DNA of 64,000 nt from Parelaphostrongylus tenuis (taxonomy: Eukaryota; Nematoda; Chromadorea; Rhabditida; Metastrongylidae). Within the stretch, counting starts at the first letter, position 1. Every line of letters starts with the position of its first letter. Made by a program: the position numbers and the translations under genes. Below, piece by piece: positions 33,260 through 46,089 of the stretch. A model generated the notes under the pieces. That model saw only the letters and a program-made list of their open reading frames with translations, had not been told where the DNA came from and did not search any database. The DNA is taken from positions 62,001-126,000 of the forward strand of contig JAHQIW010006392.1 of NCBI GenBank assembly GCA_019055375.1, in the 5' to 3' direction.

Positions 33260-36080
33260 CATAGTGAACTTAGTGACTGATTTGCGAGGTAATTGACAAT
33301 TTGAGAATGGTTCTCTAACCTGGCGAGTACTTGATATAGACTTTGAGATATCTGAAAATAATATCTGGGTTTTAGGAATGGTTCGGTATATTCAAATGCC
33401 GGAAAGGTTTGCGTATAGTTTCCAAAAGTTTATATTCTCAAAATCATGAATTGAGAGCCACCTTGCCTGGGGCGCATCATTGATAGTGACTTCAAATTTC
33501 ACCAGGTCTTTGAAGAAGTTTTTGTAGACACTAATTGCTTGCTCTTCTGATCATAATCCATGTTATACTATTGAAGTTGTCCAAATTTTCTGTTACAAAA
33601 CTATTCTTCAATTGCCATCACACTTATAAGAACTCGTTAATTAAAACAACTATATTTCATTCGAGTTGTCTCGGAACGCGAAAAATTGTTGAAGAGGCTC
33701 AACTCGCCCCAATGTGAAGCGTTCAAGTAAATAGCTGCTTGATAAGATTATGAGTGTATATCTTCATCTCAGTGATATCAGTGTAATGTTAGGTATTTTA
33801 CTGCTGATTAAATTTGATCAGTTTTTCGACCTCAGAATAAGCGACCAGTGTCCCTTTTATGCCACATACTCTCATTATTTCTCCAATGTCTTTTCTTCAA
33901 AATTCGATTATTATTTGTAGAACGTCTGGTGCTCTCTATACCTTCTTATTTCTCCCTTCAGTCTTTCTTTCATTTCTATTCCTGCTTGCTTAATGATTTC
34001 GTTCCAAAGAAACTGAAATAACAATGAAAGGACATGTGTTCAAACCATCAGTGTGCGCTCTTTTGTGTATTACAACGCGTCTCATGTAATTAATGAAAAT
34101 GGTGAATTATTGGAATACTTGCTGAAATAGGAGAACTCGTGATGATTAAAGATTGATGGTCGGTAGCGTTTGCCGGGATTTTTGTCATTGCTTACGTGTG
34201 GCGCGACATAAGGTGTAAAGTAGTAGCGGTTGGGGTGCAAGTGATTAGCCTTCTCATACCCCTTCTCCTCTCTTCACTACATCTCAGCGCCCTCCCCTTT
34301 TTCTTGTGATAGTTGTTGGACAATCATTGTTCCAAGACTATTGAAATATTACGCGAACGAAATATACTCTTCATTGAATTTAACAATAAAGGAATGTTTC
34401 CCATTGCCGATGTTATCCTGTGTCCCGTTCTTATTTTTATCGCGACTAAGTAACTCATCCGTAATGGAAGATGATGAGATTTCTTGGATTTGTGAGACTC
34501 GTGGCGAACTATGCGAAACGAAAGATCATAGCTGAGCAACTACAGGTGGATAACTATTATTTGTTCCGCACCTGCTGCTCTGAGTTTCTGGCATTCGCGA
34601 AGGGAAAAAAATGCTCAAAAGGAAAGTAGAACAAGGATATTTTGATCTATGGAAAATCTTTCGATAATATTAACGATAGGTCACCGTGTTACTGTCAGTT
34701 TATTCGCCGTTCTAACACGACAGGTTGTAATAGGCACTGTTCCCACTGATGCCTACTCAGCTAGAGTTTTGACGGCTACTAATTTGAACACCGTGAAATA
34801 AGAAGAATAGGAAAAGTTAGTGGAAATTCGATTTCGCCTGACGGTGCGCAGTAACCTAATCACATGCGAATCCTACTCTCTAACTTATGAGAGTGGGTGC
34901 ACCTTAACACAGCACTAACAGCAGCCGCCACGCGTTCACGCTGTAACAATACCGCCGGCGCTGACGCGATTCCCTTAGAGCCGTTCTCAATTTGCGAGCC
35001 ACCACAATTTATAAATCTATATGCCTTGTTATCGATTTATCGATTGATTAGATTTTTTTCTAATTGCCTTTCATTCACACATGCGACCCCTATCCACGAC
35101 GTATACGTCGTCAATATTCACTGTTCTTCGCGATAAAATTAGTATATCGACATTTTACGTTGTTCATTAGCAACGTCTATACACTCATGAGTCTCGATAG
35201 TTTTCCAGTATATTGAGAACGCTTGAAGTTGACATTGTTCATTTCCTTACTATTGCCTAATGTTTGCTTGATACATGGCACCATGAGGTTGGACAACTAG
35301 TATTTGATTTTCTTCATCGTTACAATCCTCGGCGAGTGAAAAACCGTCACAGGTGCCGAAGATCTCCTTACATGTGAAAATGCCGCTATGAAGACTTTGA
35401 CGACTGACGCAGTGGGGAAATTTTTCTATGTTTATCCAGAAAGTTGTGCATCTTCGTTGAGATCAGAGACCTCCTGGTAATCTTGGTTAACTACGAAAGT
35501 GGGCCGGTTTGTTCCGATGCTAGTTGACGATGGCGTTTTCCACCGCAGAACCTTAATTTTTCCACGGTTTACAATAATACAAATAGGGTTTTTCGTGGAT
35601 TCTGTTGAACCGGAATGTTTTTTAGGTTATGACCTTCCCACCTCAATTTCATTACCGCTGAATTTTATTGTCATCACTGTTACACTATTTTTTTGCGAAT
35701 TTTCGTTGCACTTACAATTTTACCTATTATGATGTCCCCATAGCTCGCTGAAGCATCCTTATCATTACACCGTGATATGAAATTTTGCACAAAGTACGGA
35801 ATCAATTTAGCAAGCGGCGAACAGTAGCATTTGTGAACTTTTGTGTAATATTGGTCATGAACATGTCGTTTATGTAGTGTACAGGTGCGTAGACTATCTG
35901 TTATCATTGGTTTTTGTGCCAGATGAAAATATTTGAACTTGTCTTTTGCTGGTTTGAACGGTGAAAGTCCTAAATGGTTCAACTTCTTATTATGTGTTAG
36001 AATGATTTTATTCGTGCCTTACCTGGTCAATAGCTTCATATTTAATTGTGTTCAATTATTTCTCGATCCTGTGTGGTTTT
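33260..36080. other. Mostly unassigned, with one CpG-rich patch
   Basis: No confident gene. The only unusual part is 34908-34995, a CpG-rich patch (GCCGCCACGCGTTCACGC) in otherwise AT-rich DNA, with an open frame TALTAAATRSRCNNTAGADA after an acceptor-like AACACAG. It could be an exon or a promoter-proximal region of the Ser/Pro-rich exon at 36083. Confidence 0.35.
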
Positions 36081-36082
36081 AG

Positions 36083-37249
36083 AGTCGCGATCACGGCTGT
36101 GAGCCAGTTGGTGCAGCAAAACAGTGGGATGTTTCGACCGGATTTGGACCCTTGGAATTTAGTGCGTCATGACACACCGTCATTTCCTGTACAATTTGCT
36201 TCAATCACTAGAACGCCCTATTCCAAGGACTTTCATCCGCGGTCACAAAGCGCTGATACGCAGAGAACACGGTTCTCACAGCGTGGAATCTTCTCAGAAG
36301 ACTGCGTAGACGACACTTTTTGCGCACCACAAAGAGATCCACTTAGTCCCTCGGCATCGCAAAACGTTCTCCGCAGCGGTAACATTGTCAGTTTCGATAG
36401 TGAAACTCTGCGTCGACCTGCTGAAGTGGACCACGACTTTGCGACGCTACCTCGTTCGGTAAAAACAGTTCACTTTCCGTCCACATACAGAGAGCGAGTT
36501 CCAGAGCAACATACACCAACACAGTTTAATAGTGCCGCCCACAATTTCACACAGCACCTGCGAGAGCGCTCTCCGTCGAGTAGCTCAGCTCTCCTGAATC
36601 TTCTGTCACGCTATCCGTCTGCAAAGCAGTCTGTCTACTCATCCACGTCATCTTCATCCGGTGTATCAAATAAGAACAACGATTACGCACAGCGGATCTG
36701 TCGTTTAGAGGAACGAGCAAGTGACGCACAATCTTTTCGTCCAACGGATGCCTTGCTTGGTTATTCGCTGTTGGAGCCTTCCGTGCCTAAGTTTCAACGA
36801 CATCAACGTTTACAGCAGCCGCATCATCCCGACTCATCGTTACACAGCACTCAATTACTTTTTTCCAAAGATCAATCCTCTCATATACCTAGTGAAGCTT
36901 CATTGAGCTTGTCTATATATAACAGCGATTTCAGCCGATCGCCTACATTTCCACATTCGAGCGTTAGCGACGCAAATCGTAACAATACACAGCAAAACGT
37001 AAACGGCTTATCAACGCCACGTCCTACTGCGAATAAGTCAGCTACGAAAGAGTTCGACAATCGATCTGAGCATAAATTTTACAGCGATCTCCCGAACAGC
37101 AGTCACCACACCCTCACTGCTCGTAATAAGCAGTGGGAGGAGCTGTTCGACGTCACGCAGCTGGATTCGCTCTTAGCATCGGTGCTCGAGGAAAATATGA
37201 ACCGTTCCACAACAGAATGGAGCAACTCATTTGCGCAAGTCCAAAACAG
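36083..37249 (+). CDS. Large Ser-rich exon, probable N-terminal region of PP2A B''
   Basis: An exon of about 1.17 kb between GTGGTTTTAG and AACAG|GTAAGG, open for some 390 codons. An internal ATG at 36129 (MFRPDLDPWNLV) could start an isoform if TTTTAG is a trans-splice site. The protein is rich in Ser, Pro, Gln and His, has no globular pattern, and carries proline-directed sites (for example RERSPSSSSALL) and a possible short helix near KQWEELFDVTQLDSLLASVL. It ends in phase 2 and joins in frame to 37348. Assignment to the B'' gene rests on strand, phase and the family's known long disordered N-termini (PR130). No domain proves it. Confidence 0.65.
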
Positions 37250-37347
37250 GTAAGGCGTAATTACAACTAGGGTACCTGTTTAATTTTTTAGCTATAGCAT
37301 TTGAGAGCTTACCACTAATCATTGTTTTTATATCATACTGTTTTCAG

Positions 37348-38403
37348 ATTTAAAAATATGCCAACCGAAACAAGTGACAGTGGCCTTCTGCATAGCTTTA
37401 CAAGCTCCGGCGCTCCGACACTACCACGATGTAGCGGGGCATTGACAATACCAAAATCTTCAAGTCACAACGACATCAATCAGCCCGATTCGCTTGTCCC
37501 AACAGTCGGACGCCGTTCTGTTGAAGCACCTGAAATGCGAAAATCAGGAGCTATTGACAGTTTTTGGAGTCACACGGTAAACAGCAAGCCATTGTCTCCT
37601 ACGGTCCAGCGAATTCCAGCTAGCTTAACAGCTGCGGAACGCTTGAAAATGCTGCAGGACTCACATTCGAAAACAAGTGTACTGAATAAGCCAGGAAATG
37701 GCGTTCAGTTAGCGGCAAGACGTGAGCACTACTTACACGAAGCATCCTCAACTTCCACGTATATACCATCGCATCGTGAGACGACCATGCGACCAGGATC
37801 ACCGTACGTCGCTTATCGTGGCCCGTCCCCTAATTTTTCTGATCTAGATAATGCTGTCAATGAGCTGCAGTGTGGCGTTCGTACGACCGGCTACCCGAAT
37901 AGTGCCAGGCAACTTGGTGGATGCGGCCGTTTCCCGACTGATGATCAGGCTTTAAGTCCTCCCCGCGGGAACATAGCCATAATGTCTAGGCGGGTGAATT
38001 CTCCTAGCCCTACTGACTCTAATAGTGAGACTTCATCAGTGTACCAAATTCCTACCGGTTTACCGCATCCGAAGCCAAGCACAACATTAAGGAACAATTA
38101 TCAAATGCTGGTGTGCCAACATTCACCTTTTCCCGCACGGGTCCACGCGTCAATCCAAATTTTCCTGTTCCCACCACTGGTAGCGTAGCATCACGGATCA
38201 CGGAATTCGAAAAACGTCCTGGAACTCCCATTCTGCAGATCGCCAGCGCACCTAGGCAAGAAAAAAGCGCAGTGGCTAATGGACCAATGAGCCCGAAATC
38301 GACTGTGTATAAAAGCAAGCCAGTAATACACATAGAAACGGGATCAAGAAGTCCGCGCAGTACAAACAATGGTTCGACAGTCTTCGAGTTTCCACCAAAC
38401 AAC
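37348..38403 (+). CDS. Second large Ser/Pro-rich exon, with an apparent frameshift
   Basis: Acceptor TGTTTTCAG; the split Arg codon continues to FKNMPTETSDSG. It stays open to 38186 in the first frame (SLTAAERLKMLQDSHSK, MRPGSPYVAYRGPSPNF). From about 38029 a different frame takes over as the credible one (EAKHNIKEQLSNAGVPTFTF, then RPGTPILQ, GPMSPKST, GSRSPRST) and ends at AAC|GTAAGG in phase 0. The switch needs a one-base indel or an atypical micro-intron of about 40 bases. SP/TP repeats point to a kinase-regulated tail. Phase 0 at the end matches the exon at 47468. Confidence 0.65.
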
Positions 38404-38409
38404 GTAAGG

Positions 38410-40090
38410 TTATGATTATTAACTAAACAACCTAAACTTTGTTTTTTTATTGATGACGATATTTAAATGGTGCTTAATGCTTGTAACGCAGCTGCTTGCT
38501 TTGACGAAAGTTGAGTTTTTTTCCTTGTGACATGCGAACAACTGTTTAGTGACATGTACATGCAGGCTGAATTTTTCCCTAAGAACAAAAGTTCCCAGCT
38601 TTACAGTTATAAGTGTGTTCACTTTGAAAACGTGTGTGAAATGCTAATGAAGGTGGCTGAAATATAATAGTCCGCTGATGTAACTGATCCGATGCAGATA
38701 CGTGAGTGATACAACATCAAGCAGCGATGTGAGAATGCTTTACTGCCGAGCGAGCTTCAAAGACAACTCTCATTAAAATCAAAATGCAAGGAAATGAATG
38801 TTAGCATTGACCTTTTACTTCCAGCTGATATTCTGTTGAAAGCACCAAGAGTGTTGACTAACCTGGTGTTGCTTATTTTCAAAAATCCTTATCATGAAGC
38901 TTTTTTTCACCTTTCTGTAGAGCCTGATGTCCATGCGCCGTCACGCTCAATTATGTGATTCAAAATCAAAAATATTTGTGTACATCCATTCATACTAACC
39001 ACATTCTGCAGTCATTGTGTCGTTATCATAACCTACCCACATAAGGACTTACGTGCTCTTGCCTCTTCTCTTTATTTCTGACATCGTTTCATCTAAAGCG
39101 AGTTTCTTAGGAAGAGCAGCAGCAGCTTCGTCGGTCTAAAATTTAGTAGCTCATGATTTTCCAAACGAGTTGATTGTTTCTTTTAGCAGAGTAAATCGTA
39201 TTGGAAATGATTTTACTCTGAGCTTTTATCTAATTATCTGACATTTCTTCTTTTTTGAAATCAGTGCGAATGTAGGTGTTGTGTGTGAATTGCTGCGCGT
39301 CTTCTTGAATCCTATTCCATCCAGTTTGCTAGCAAATCTAGAATCAGTGGGAATTTTCATAAACTATTGAGTCATGATAGCAAACAAAAAAATTTTTCCA
39401 TATGCTTTGAGGGTTATTTCTAGGAAATTTTTTCACTTTTTTACGAGCTATTAGTGGTCAAAAATATGAGTTTGAAAATCATTGTTAACTGATTTGATTA
39501 TCCCTTGAACAGGAGGCTATTATTTAATCCATAAAATGCGACGGCTCTTTAAAGCAACATTCTTTGAATATCAGCCGTTTCTGGATTCGAACTGTAATCT
39601 TCTTCTATCAGTCCTTTTTTTGATCTTGATGATGCATATTATACGCTCCAAGGGTTTGCTTGAGCTCGTACCTGGAGTTTATCGTCATGTTCTTAAGATT
39701 TTGTTTAAATATTTGTAATTCTCATGACAGAGCAGCTAGTTTGCAGTCTTACGTTATGCACTAAGAGTATTTTCCCACAAAGAAACGTTTAGCAATGAAG
39801 CACCAGGATTTTTTACAACTCTCCAGGACGCAACAATATTGGTACCAGTGCACAGTGCAAAGTTAGCGATTGAGAAATTTTCTTGAAGAAGTCCACACAT
39901 GTATAGATTTTTAGTGCGATACAATAGTTTCTTTGGTCAAGACATTGACCTGATTCATTCTATTCTGTCAGCCTGTATTCTTCGGTTTTTTATATTAGCA
40001 TTCAAGAAGTTTTTGAAAACCGGTCGCAGGAGCAGGAATCTTTTCCGTGGATTCTCCGTCTATAATCAATATAAAAAAGGTGAAAGGTTA
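38410..40090. other. Intron-like, no recognisable feature
   Basis: AT-rich sequence downstream of the GTAAGG donor at 38404. No further exon or repeat identified. Confidence 0.45.
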
Positions 40091-40097
40091 TAATCTA

Positions 40098-40375
40098 TGG
40101 CGTTGATCATGCCCTGAAGCATGCGTCATGCATTCGGATTCAATTAGCTTTGTCTGAGGTGATTGAATGCTTATCTGGCCATTACAATGAACTCGCAGTG
40201 GCTTGCCGATGTAACATATCAATGCTGCTGTCCTCCCAGATAAATCTGATGCCAATTTACCGTCATCGAGGAAATGGAAGGCTTGATGAGCCTTGAGAGC
40301 CGGATCAAGCCATTAAGCATCGATTGATCATGTATGCCGCAGATCACCTCTAACCGCTGCGCCACGCGCGCTCAT
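40098..40375 (-). repeat. tRNA-derived SINE, copy 9
   Basis: Minus-orientation copy in the presumed long intron, with GCGTTGATCATGCCCTGAAG, TTTGTCTGAGGTGATTGAAT and the reversed head CTCTAACCGCTGCGCCACGC. Confidence 0.8.
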
Positions 40376-40379
40376 CCAT

Positions 40380-43050
40380 AATTAAATCTAAATCATTGAG
40401 TTCAAAGAGACTCCGCTGCTATAAGATATTTTCGAATGCATCTCATTAGTTGAGCATTAGTTGACATAGCAAGGAACATAAATGAAGTCAGTGCTTGATG
40501 GAGAAGATTAGGAATGCAAGAAGGAAATTAGAGCATTAGCTCGTTCTGGACGGCATGGACTTCATAGAGTCGGCGCACGATTGAGCAGCCTCTTGAAATT
40601 CGCTCCATCAGAAACCTTATTTTTTTTTGGCCTACAATTTCTTTTTTCTTCCTCCCTTCCTTCCTTTGTGGTAAATGAACGATAGAACGACTTTCTTAAC
40701 AAACCAGTTCACCGTATCTTTTGCCGAGTTCCATGGAGAGTACACACTGAAACAAGCGCATATAGATATCGTGCTCCAATCGAACGACAAAAAAACATAT
40801 TCCGGATTGTGGTAAATCACTAACCAACGCTAGCTTTGATTGTTGAATGGCACTAATTGAATGCAATATCGACTCTCGTCTCAAGAGTGTTTGAATTAGG
40901 ACAAACGATGATTCGATTACGTCTGTAGGCGATCTCATAAACTTGTGCACGTTTGGGTTCGGTTTGAGCGTCGTCGGTATATGTCACTCAAAATCCAATC
41001 AAATGTAATATATGATTTGCTCTATTCGACAACAGGCAGCGCATTGTCATCCAACATAAAGTTCAGCACAGTTGATCTTTCAACAAGCACAGACATGGAA
41101 AGAATACGGTAATATCACGATGCATGATTATTAACACACTATCAAACTTGTTCAATTTGCGAAACACCAATCACTTGCTAAACCTTTTTCTGAGAATTTT
41201 TTTTTTTGGATTTGAATCCCTTTGAAGCAGAGCTATTCGAATGATCTCTGTAGATTTTACTATCGTTCACATAAGTTAAGCTCGTACGTTATGTGCATAA
41301 TTTTCATAAAAATTGTACACATACACGTCATTATAGGTCTTTAATGTGAACGTATATATAAGTCATTTTGATAGCAGCTATCTAACCGGTTCTGAGAATG
41401 GGATGTATCTCTGTAGTTTCGGTGTTCTTCGTAACATCAAATTGTGTTATTTAACAAAGCAATCGCCGAAATTTTGTCGTTACTGAAGCATTTATGTACT
41501 GATTTCACATCTCTCCTTGTATTATTAATCACCGTTTCAATTACACTATTTTCTCCTTGCTTCTTTCTTTTGTAAAATCTTGACTTTTGATAACCACGGC
41601 ATAATCTATTCCACGTTATTCTTCCCCATCCAGCTATTCCGTCTATTATTAAGTGATAGTTCATGAATACAAATGTACAACCATCGCGCTTTTAAGCCTA
41701 GCTTTCTCTCAAGTGCCAATCATTTCATGTCAGTTGTTGCGCAAAGCGAAAAAATTTATTGCGAAAGTATGCGTTCTTTGTTTTCTTGATGCCAATCAGA
41801 ATGTAATCTCCTTCGTCACCTCCACTTAACATGAAATATAGAATTTCCTGCAATTCCTCTAATTGAGCCGTCTTCCTGCAATGCGATTTTTAATCCATAA
41901 CACATATCTTTCCAGCTAATCCAAGACACCTTGTACGGGACGAATGCCTTACTAAAACGTGCCCGAGCTGCTCATTATAGTTTTCTATAACGTTAATAAT
42001 CAAATCTATCCCTCTTACTAACTGAGATGATGATGATGATGGTGATCCGAGGGCAACAGGAGACCGCAATGCAGCTCAGCGGGCAAACAGAATACCAGTC
42101 GCCGTTGTCTACACATTTGTCCGGTTCGTAACCGTTGGCTGAGCGGTACAGCCAGCCAGCCTCTTGTCTGTCTGCTTGTCTGTCTGTCCCTTTCTCAAGC
42201 GTTTGACTTTGCCTACACCTCTTGCTTTGATAGTGATTTTGATACATTATTAATCCGTTTTTTTTTATCTAAGCAATATTACTACGCAATCTATTCGCAG
42301 ACACGAAATACTTGCTCAACTCGATTGATTGGCACTGCGCTCGTGAGCTGAAACTTACAATGAGATGTGAATTTCCTTGTTAATGGCAGAAAATTATATT
42401 TTGTTTTGTACCAAAAGCGAATTTTAATTAATTTATCACCTCTGACCTTTATCTCACTGTTGCTTATTCTATTTGAAGATGTAATCTGAAATCAGAGCCA
42501 TTATAGACAATTTCAAATTTCCTCAGTTTTTCTGAATTTTTAAAAATGGTGTGTGAAACTCAATTTTTTTTTCTGCCATCGGATTGTTCTAATCAATGAA
42601 CTCTGTGCTTTATAACAGTCTAATGTAACCTAAAAGAGGATTTTTTTGTCAGCTAAAATATGTGCTCTGAGCTTTTTCATTTACTAGTCATTATATGCAA
42701 CATACGCTTCGACATTCCATCAAAATTGTACCATCCATTCCAGACCCATGTAAATGATTAAAATGACAAAATGCTTTAAGAACAGCAAAAGCGTGCTAAC
42801 GGCTTTGTATCAAATCATCAAGAGCAATTCTTGCGAAAAAAGATGCGTTTTTAGTGCAAAGCATATTATGATGTGGATTCTATCAGATAATAATTGTCAT
42901 TGAAAGTATTGGAATTCTCAGATTTCTCGAAGAATGTTTGAAACTTTTTGTTTATCGAACGCGCCGATGTGGAACTATTGCTTCAGTAAGAAGTAGCCGG
43001 AACAACAAAGTGAAAAGTCGATACAAAGTACTTGTCGTTTATTGTTTGAA
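40380..43050. other. Mostly unassigned intron-like sequence
   Basis: The only distinctive part is 42025-42230: an ATG trinucleotide run (TGATGATGATGATGGTGATC) beside a GC-richer patch with TCTGTCTGTCTGTCC-type repeats. The minus-strand open frame there is poly-Ile/low complexity and is not supported as a gene. Confidence 0.4.
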
Positions 43051-43053
43051 AAC

Positions 43054-43055
<2 letters not shown>

Positions 43056-43092
<37 letters not shown>

Positions 43093-43135
43093 TCATATAT
43101 GTATATATATAAATATATATATATACATATATATA
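43056..43135. repeat. TA microsatellite
   Basis: An interrupted TA run of about 80 bases. Open frames crossing it on both strands (Tyr/Ile runs) are artefacts. Confidence 0.9.
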
Positions 43136-44279
43136 GATTATTTCATCATTTTCCGTGAAGTCAATCGTTTGTCTCTTCTTTTTCATGAGCTTGCATTAAT
43201 TGTTTATAGACGATTAGCATCTGCGTTACAATACTTTTTTTTCTGTTATTCATTGCTGTGGCTTTTTGTTGTGCCAAAGAAAAAGAAGTCTGTGAAAGAC
43301 AAGATGTTCGTGGTGACGTTTCGCAACCATCAAATAATCTATTTGATTTTGATAATTAATGGGTTTACCTGTGTTATAATTTAAGTTTCTTAAGTACTTG
43401 AGGTCACATGCTAGAAGATGTACTATATGACTAAGTGGTAATACCGTGGAATGAATAATATACGTGGATGTACCCATTCACCTTAACATTACACCGGTTT
43501 TAGTTTAACTATAGAAGCCTTTTCAAAACAGGCAGTTTCGCGAGAGTAATGAGTGCATGCATTCGAAAAATAGCGAGTACTTCGAGACATTCAATTACAA
43601 TATTATCATATGCTCATTTCATTTCGGGTTTGAAATAAGTCAAAAAGATTCATGAACAGTCAAAGCTTTGATATCAAGAATAATCATCATTTTTATGATG
43701 AACACGCCCATGAAAATCTCGTTGTAGGTTAGCGTATAGGTAAATATTTGAATTCAGTCATATCAACGCAACATGTCGCATTATTATTGTAAATTGTGCT
43801 GGTAACTTCTTGTAGGGCACATGGTTTGGCCAAGTGTAGTAAGACCTGAATTGCTTTAGGAGTGAGTCAGAAACAATCATCATTTGTCCATATACGTTCC
43901 GCAATCCGATAACTATGTAGAAATAACTGTAAGGTTAAAGTGATGCCTCCGAATTGGTCGAGCACTTTCTATCCGCCTTTTCATGTAGGACGTATCTGCT
44001 AAGGCTTATCCGCTTCTCATAATTATATGGTCTTCCTTTGTTGAGTAAAGAATGTATAGGAAGCTTCAAGTTATCTGATGATAAAAAATTGTAGTTCTTT
44101 CAATTTTTCCGACTCCAATTGGTAATGAAAAATTGTAGTTGCTTTGGCTTACTCAACTACATTTTGCTTTTCTGACAATTTTATTTCTCATTCTTGCTAC
44201 AAAACTTCCTATATTCAACTTTCTTGTTATCGATACCTGTTTGTTCAACTAAGGCATCTTTGCGTAAATGATTCTACTA

Positions 44280-44745
44280 GGTTTAGGAAAAATTCCCTTA
44301 GCACCCTAAAAAATCCAAATGTCATGTTCGTTTCACACAGTATCGGTTATGGTAGACTCATAAGAATACGTCGGGATAACTCCATTAGAAAACCTCATGG
44401 AAACGCTAGTATAGTGCCCGACATTGATTCGTCGATAGCGCGAGCTGTTTCAGCAAGAATGTACCCAACCTCGCACCGCAAAGAAGATTGAGGAACACTT
44501 TATGAAATTAAAGATGACGAGGTCTGGCTGCACCCAGCCTACGGTCTAGATGCTCATCCGTCCGATTATGGTCCAATTTCCGCTCACTGGAATATTTTCT
44601 GCCTGGACGTCGATTCGAGGCAATTGACCAAGATAAAGGGGCATGTCAGAAGCTATTTGATTCGAAGCCAAAGGAATGGTATTCCGAGCAGATCTGAAGC
44701 TTGCAGATCGTTGGCAGTAGATCGTGGATAATGATGGTTTTTATC
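44280..44745 (+). pseudogene. Decayed mariner transposase fragment
   Basis: Around 44520-44700 a broken frame shows the mariner C-terminal order: a PAYxxDxHPSDY block (third catalytic Asp region), an FRSLEYFLPGRRF-like segment in another frame, then FDSKPKEWYSEQI, a typical mariner end. The upstream open frame ending at 44491 is not intact transposase. It is inactive and lies in the presumed intron. Confidence 0.6.
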
Positions 44746-45424
44746 CTTAAAGAATAATTACTGCTATATTTAATTGAATTTATGAAAAGACTTTGAACTT
44801 TCAGCGGGTGTTAAGGAACATTTTCTTCAACCAAGAATATCGTAGAAATTTTTCTTCTCAACTTCTATTGGATTTTCTCCTTATTTTCGAAAGTTTGGAA
44901 AGTTTCAAAGTGAAACTGAAGATTTTCCTTAGAATGAGAGTACTGTGATATAAGCGCAAGAGAACTTAGAATGTCGGCTTCATTCTGCAGATCGTCGGTG
45001 GACAAAGGAATTTGAATGATAGGAATGCAGAGAAATAACGTTTTCAGCCAGCTCATCACTTTTTGGATTTCTTAAACGTAATCATAGCCATTACGTTCAG
45101 TTTGATCTCAGTGTCTTCAGCTCTTTCTTATCTCTAAGTGTGTAAAATGCCTCACATTATTTTAGCTCTTGTAGATCAATTCAAGAATTCACACTATAGA
45201 GTTAATGGTCGACAGATCTCTATAAGATTTATAAAATAGGATATTTACGTAGGGTACCAGTCAATGCACTGTATTTTCGTTCATCTGTCGTAAATGCCTT
45301 TATTTGAATGGCTTTTACTACCAGCTATTACTTCGTCACTACACTCTACGTATTAGCCAGTCAGTGCTTTTGGTACATCCCGAATATACGGTATTCGCAA
45401 GAGAAAAAAAAAACTGCTCTGACG

Positions 45425-45601
45425 ATGAAGGACATGTCGACGTTGCCGCCGGACGCAGTGCTTTGCGATTGTTCACTACTTGCCACCCGGTCAACGCAAC
45501 GAAAGCGTATTACATCGCGTCAGCTGCGTCCGCGAACACTTTCGCGATTCTTTGAGACGTTCGTACGCAAGATGTTTGATTCACAACATAAAACAAGAGA
45601 C
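45425..45601 (+). CDS. Candidate alternative first exon of PP2A B''
   Basis: The ATG at 45425 (MKDMSTLPPDAVLCDCSLLA) opens 59 codons with CpG-rich coding composition and a basic stretch (RSTQRKRITSRQLRPRTL), ending at GAC|GTGAGT in phase 0. This is the same phase as the end of the big exon at 38403, so both could splice to one downstream exon (47468). That pattern suggests a second promoter giving a shorter isoform. No clear upstream acceptor is present, consistent with a true first exon. Confidence 0.5.
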
Positions 45602-45699
45602 GTGAGTAATAACTCTAGTAGTGTACGAGAAAACGTTACACCATGATCAAGAGGTTTTTCGATTAAAATGACCGCTATTTACTAACACTTTTATGAAAA

Positions 45700-45722
45700 C
45701 TCCGAGAGAGAGAGAGAGAGGT
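45700..45722. repeat. GA microsatellite
   Basis: A short run of alternating GA (GAGAGAGAGAGAGAGAG). Confidence 0.85.
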
Positions 45723-45833
45723 TCACGCTATTCACTGAACAAAAACCTCCTTTATTTTATTATCAGATTTGCTATTGCTTTTACTTGCTTTTTCGCAGTG
45801 TAAAAATATTTCAAACATTCCTAAAAGAATTGA

Positions 45834-46085
45834 GTGGTGAGCAAAAATACAACCTCAGACGGGAGTAGAACCCGCGTTTCATTCATGCCGGGAACTCGTG
45901 CTACCACTACACCACCGAGGTACATTCGACGCTGACAGCTAACATAGAGATGTTGACGACTGAGTGATGGCGTAAATGCACCTCTCTGGTGTAGTGGTAG
46001 CACGCGTTACCGGTATGGATGAGACTAGGGTTCGACTCACGACTGAGGTCGTATATTAGCTCACCACTCAGTTCTCTTAGGAATA
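45834..46085. repeat. Inverted pair of short tRNA-like repeats
   Basis: A minus copy (GTGCTACCACTACACCACCG at about 45897) and a plus copy (GGTGTAGTGGTAGCACGCGT at about 45988) face each other. The outer ends GAGTGGTGAGCAAAAATAC and GTATATTAGCTCACCACTC are reverse complements. The arrangement is the same as at 27609-27830. Confidence 0.7.
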
Positions 46086-46089
46086 TCAG

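Noticed and set aside
41993..42247. Cys-containing minus-strand open frame
   Set aside because: Dominated by ATG/CTGT simple repeats (poly-Ile, repeated Asp-Arg-Gln). No splice sites in phase.
42938..43384. 148-codon plus-strand open frame, one of the longest in the window
   Set aside because: Its length comes from a TA repeat free of stops. The rest has no coding character.
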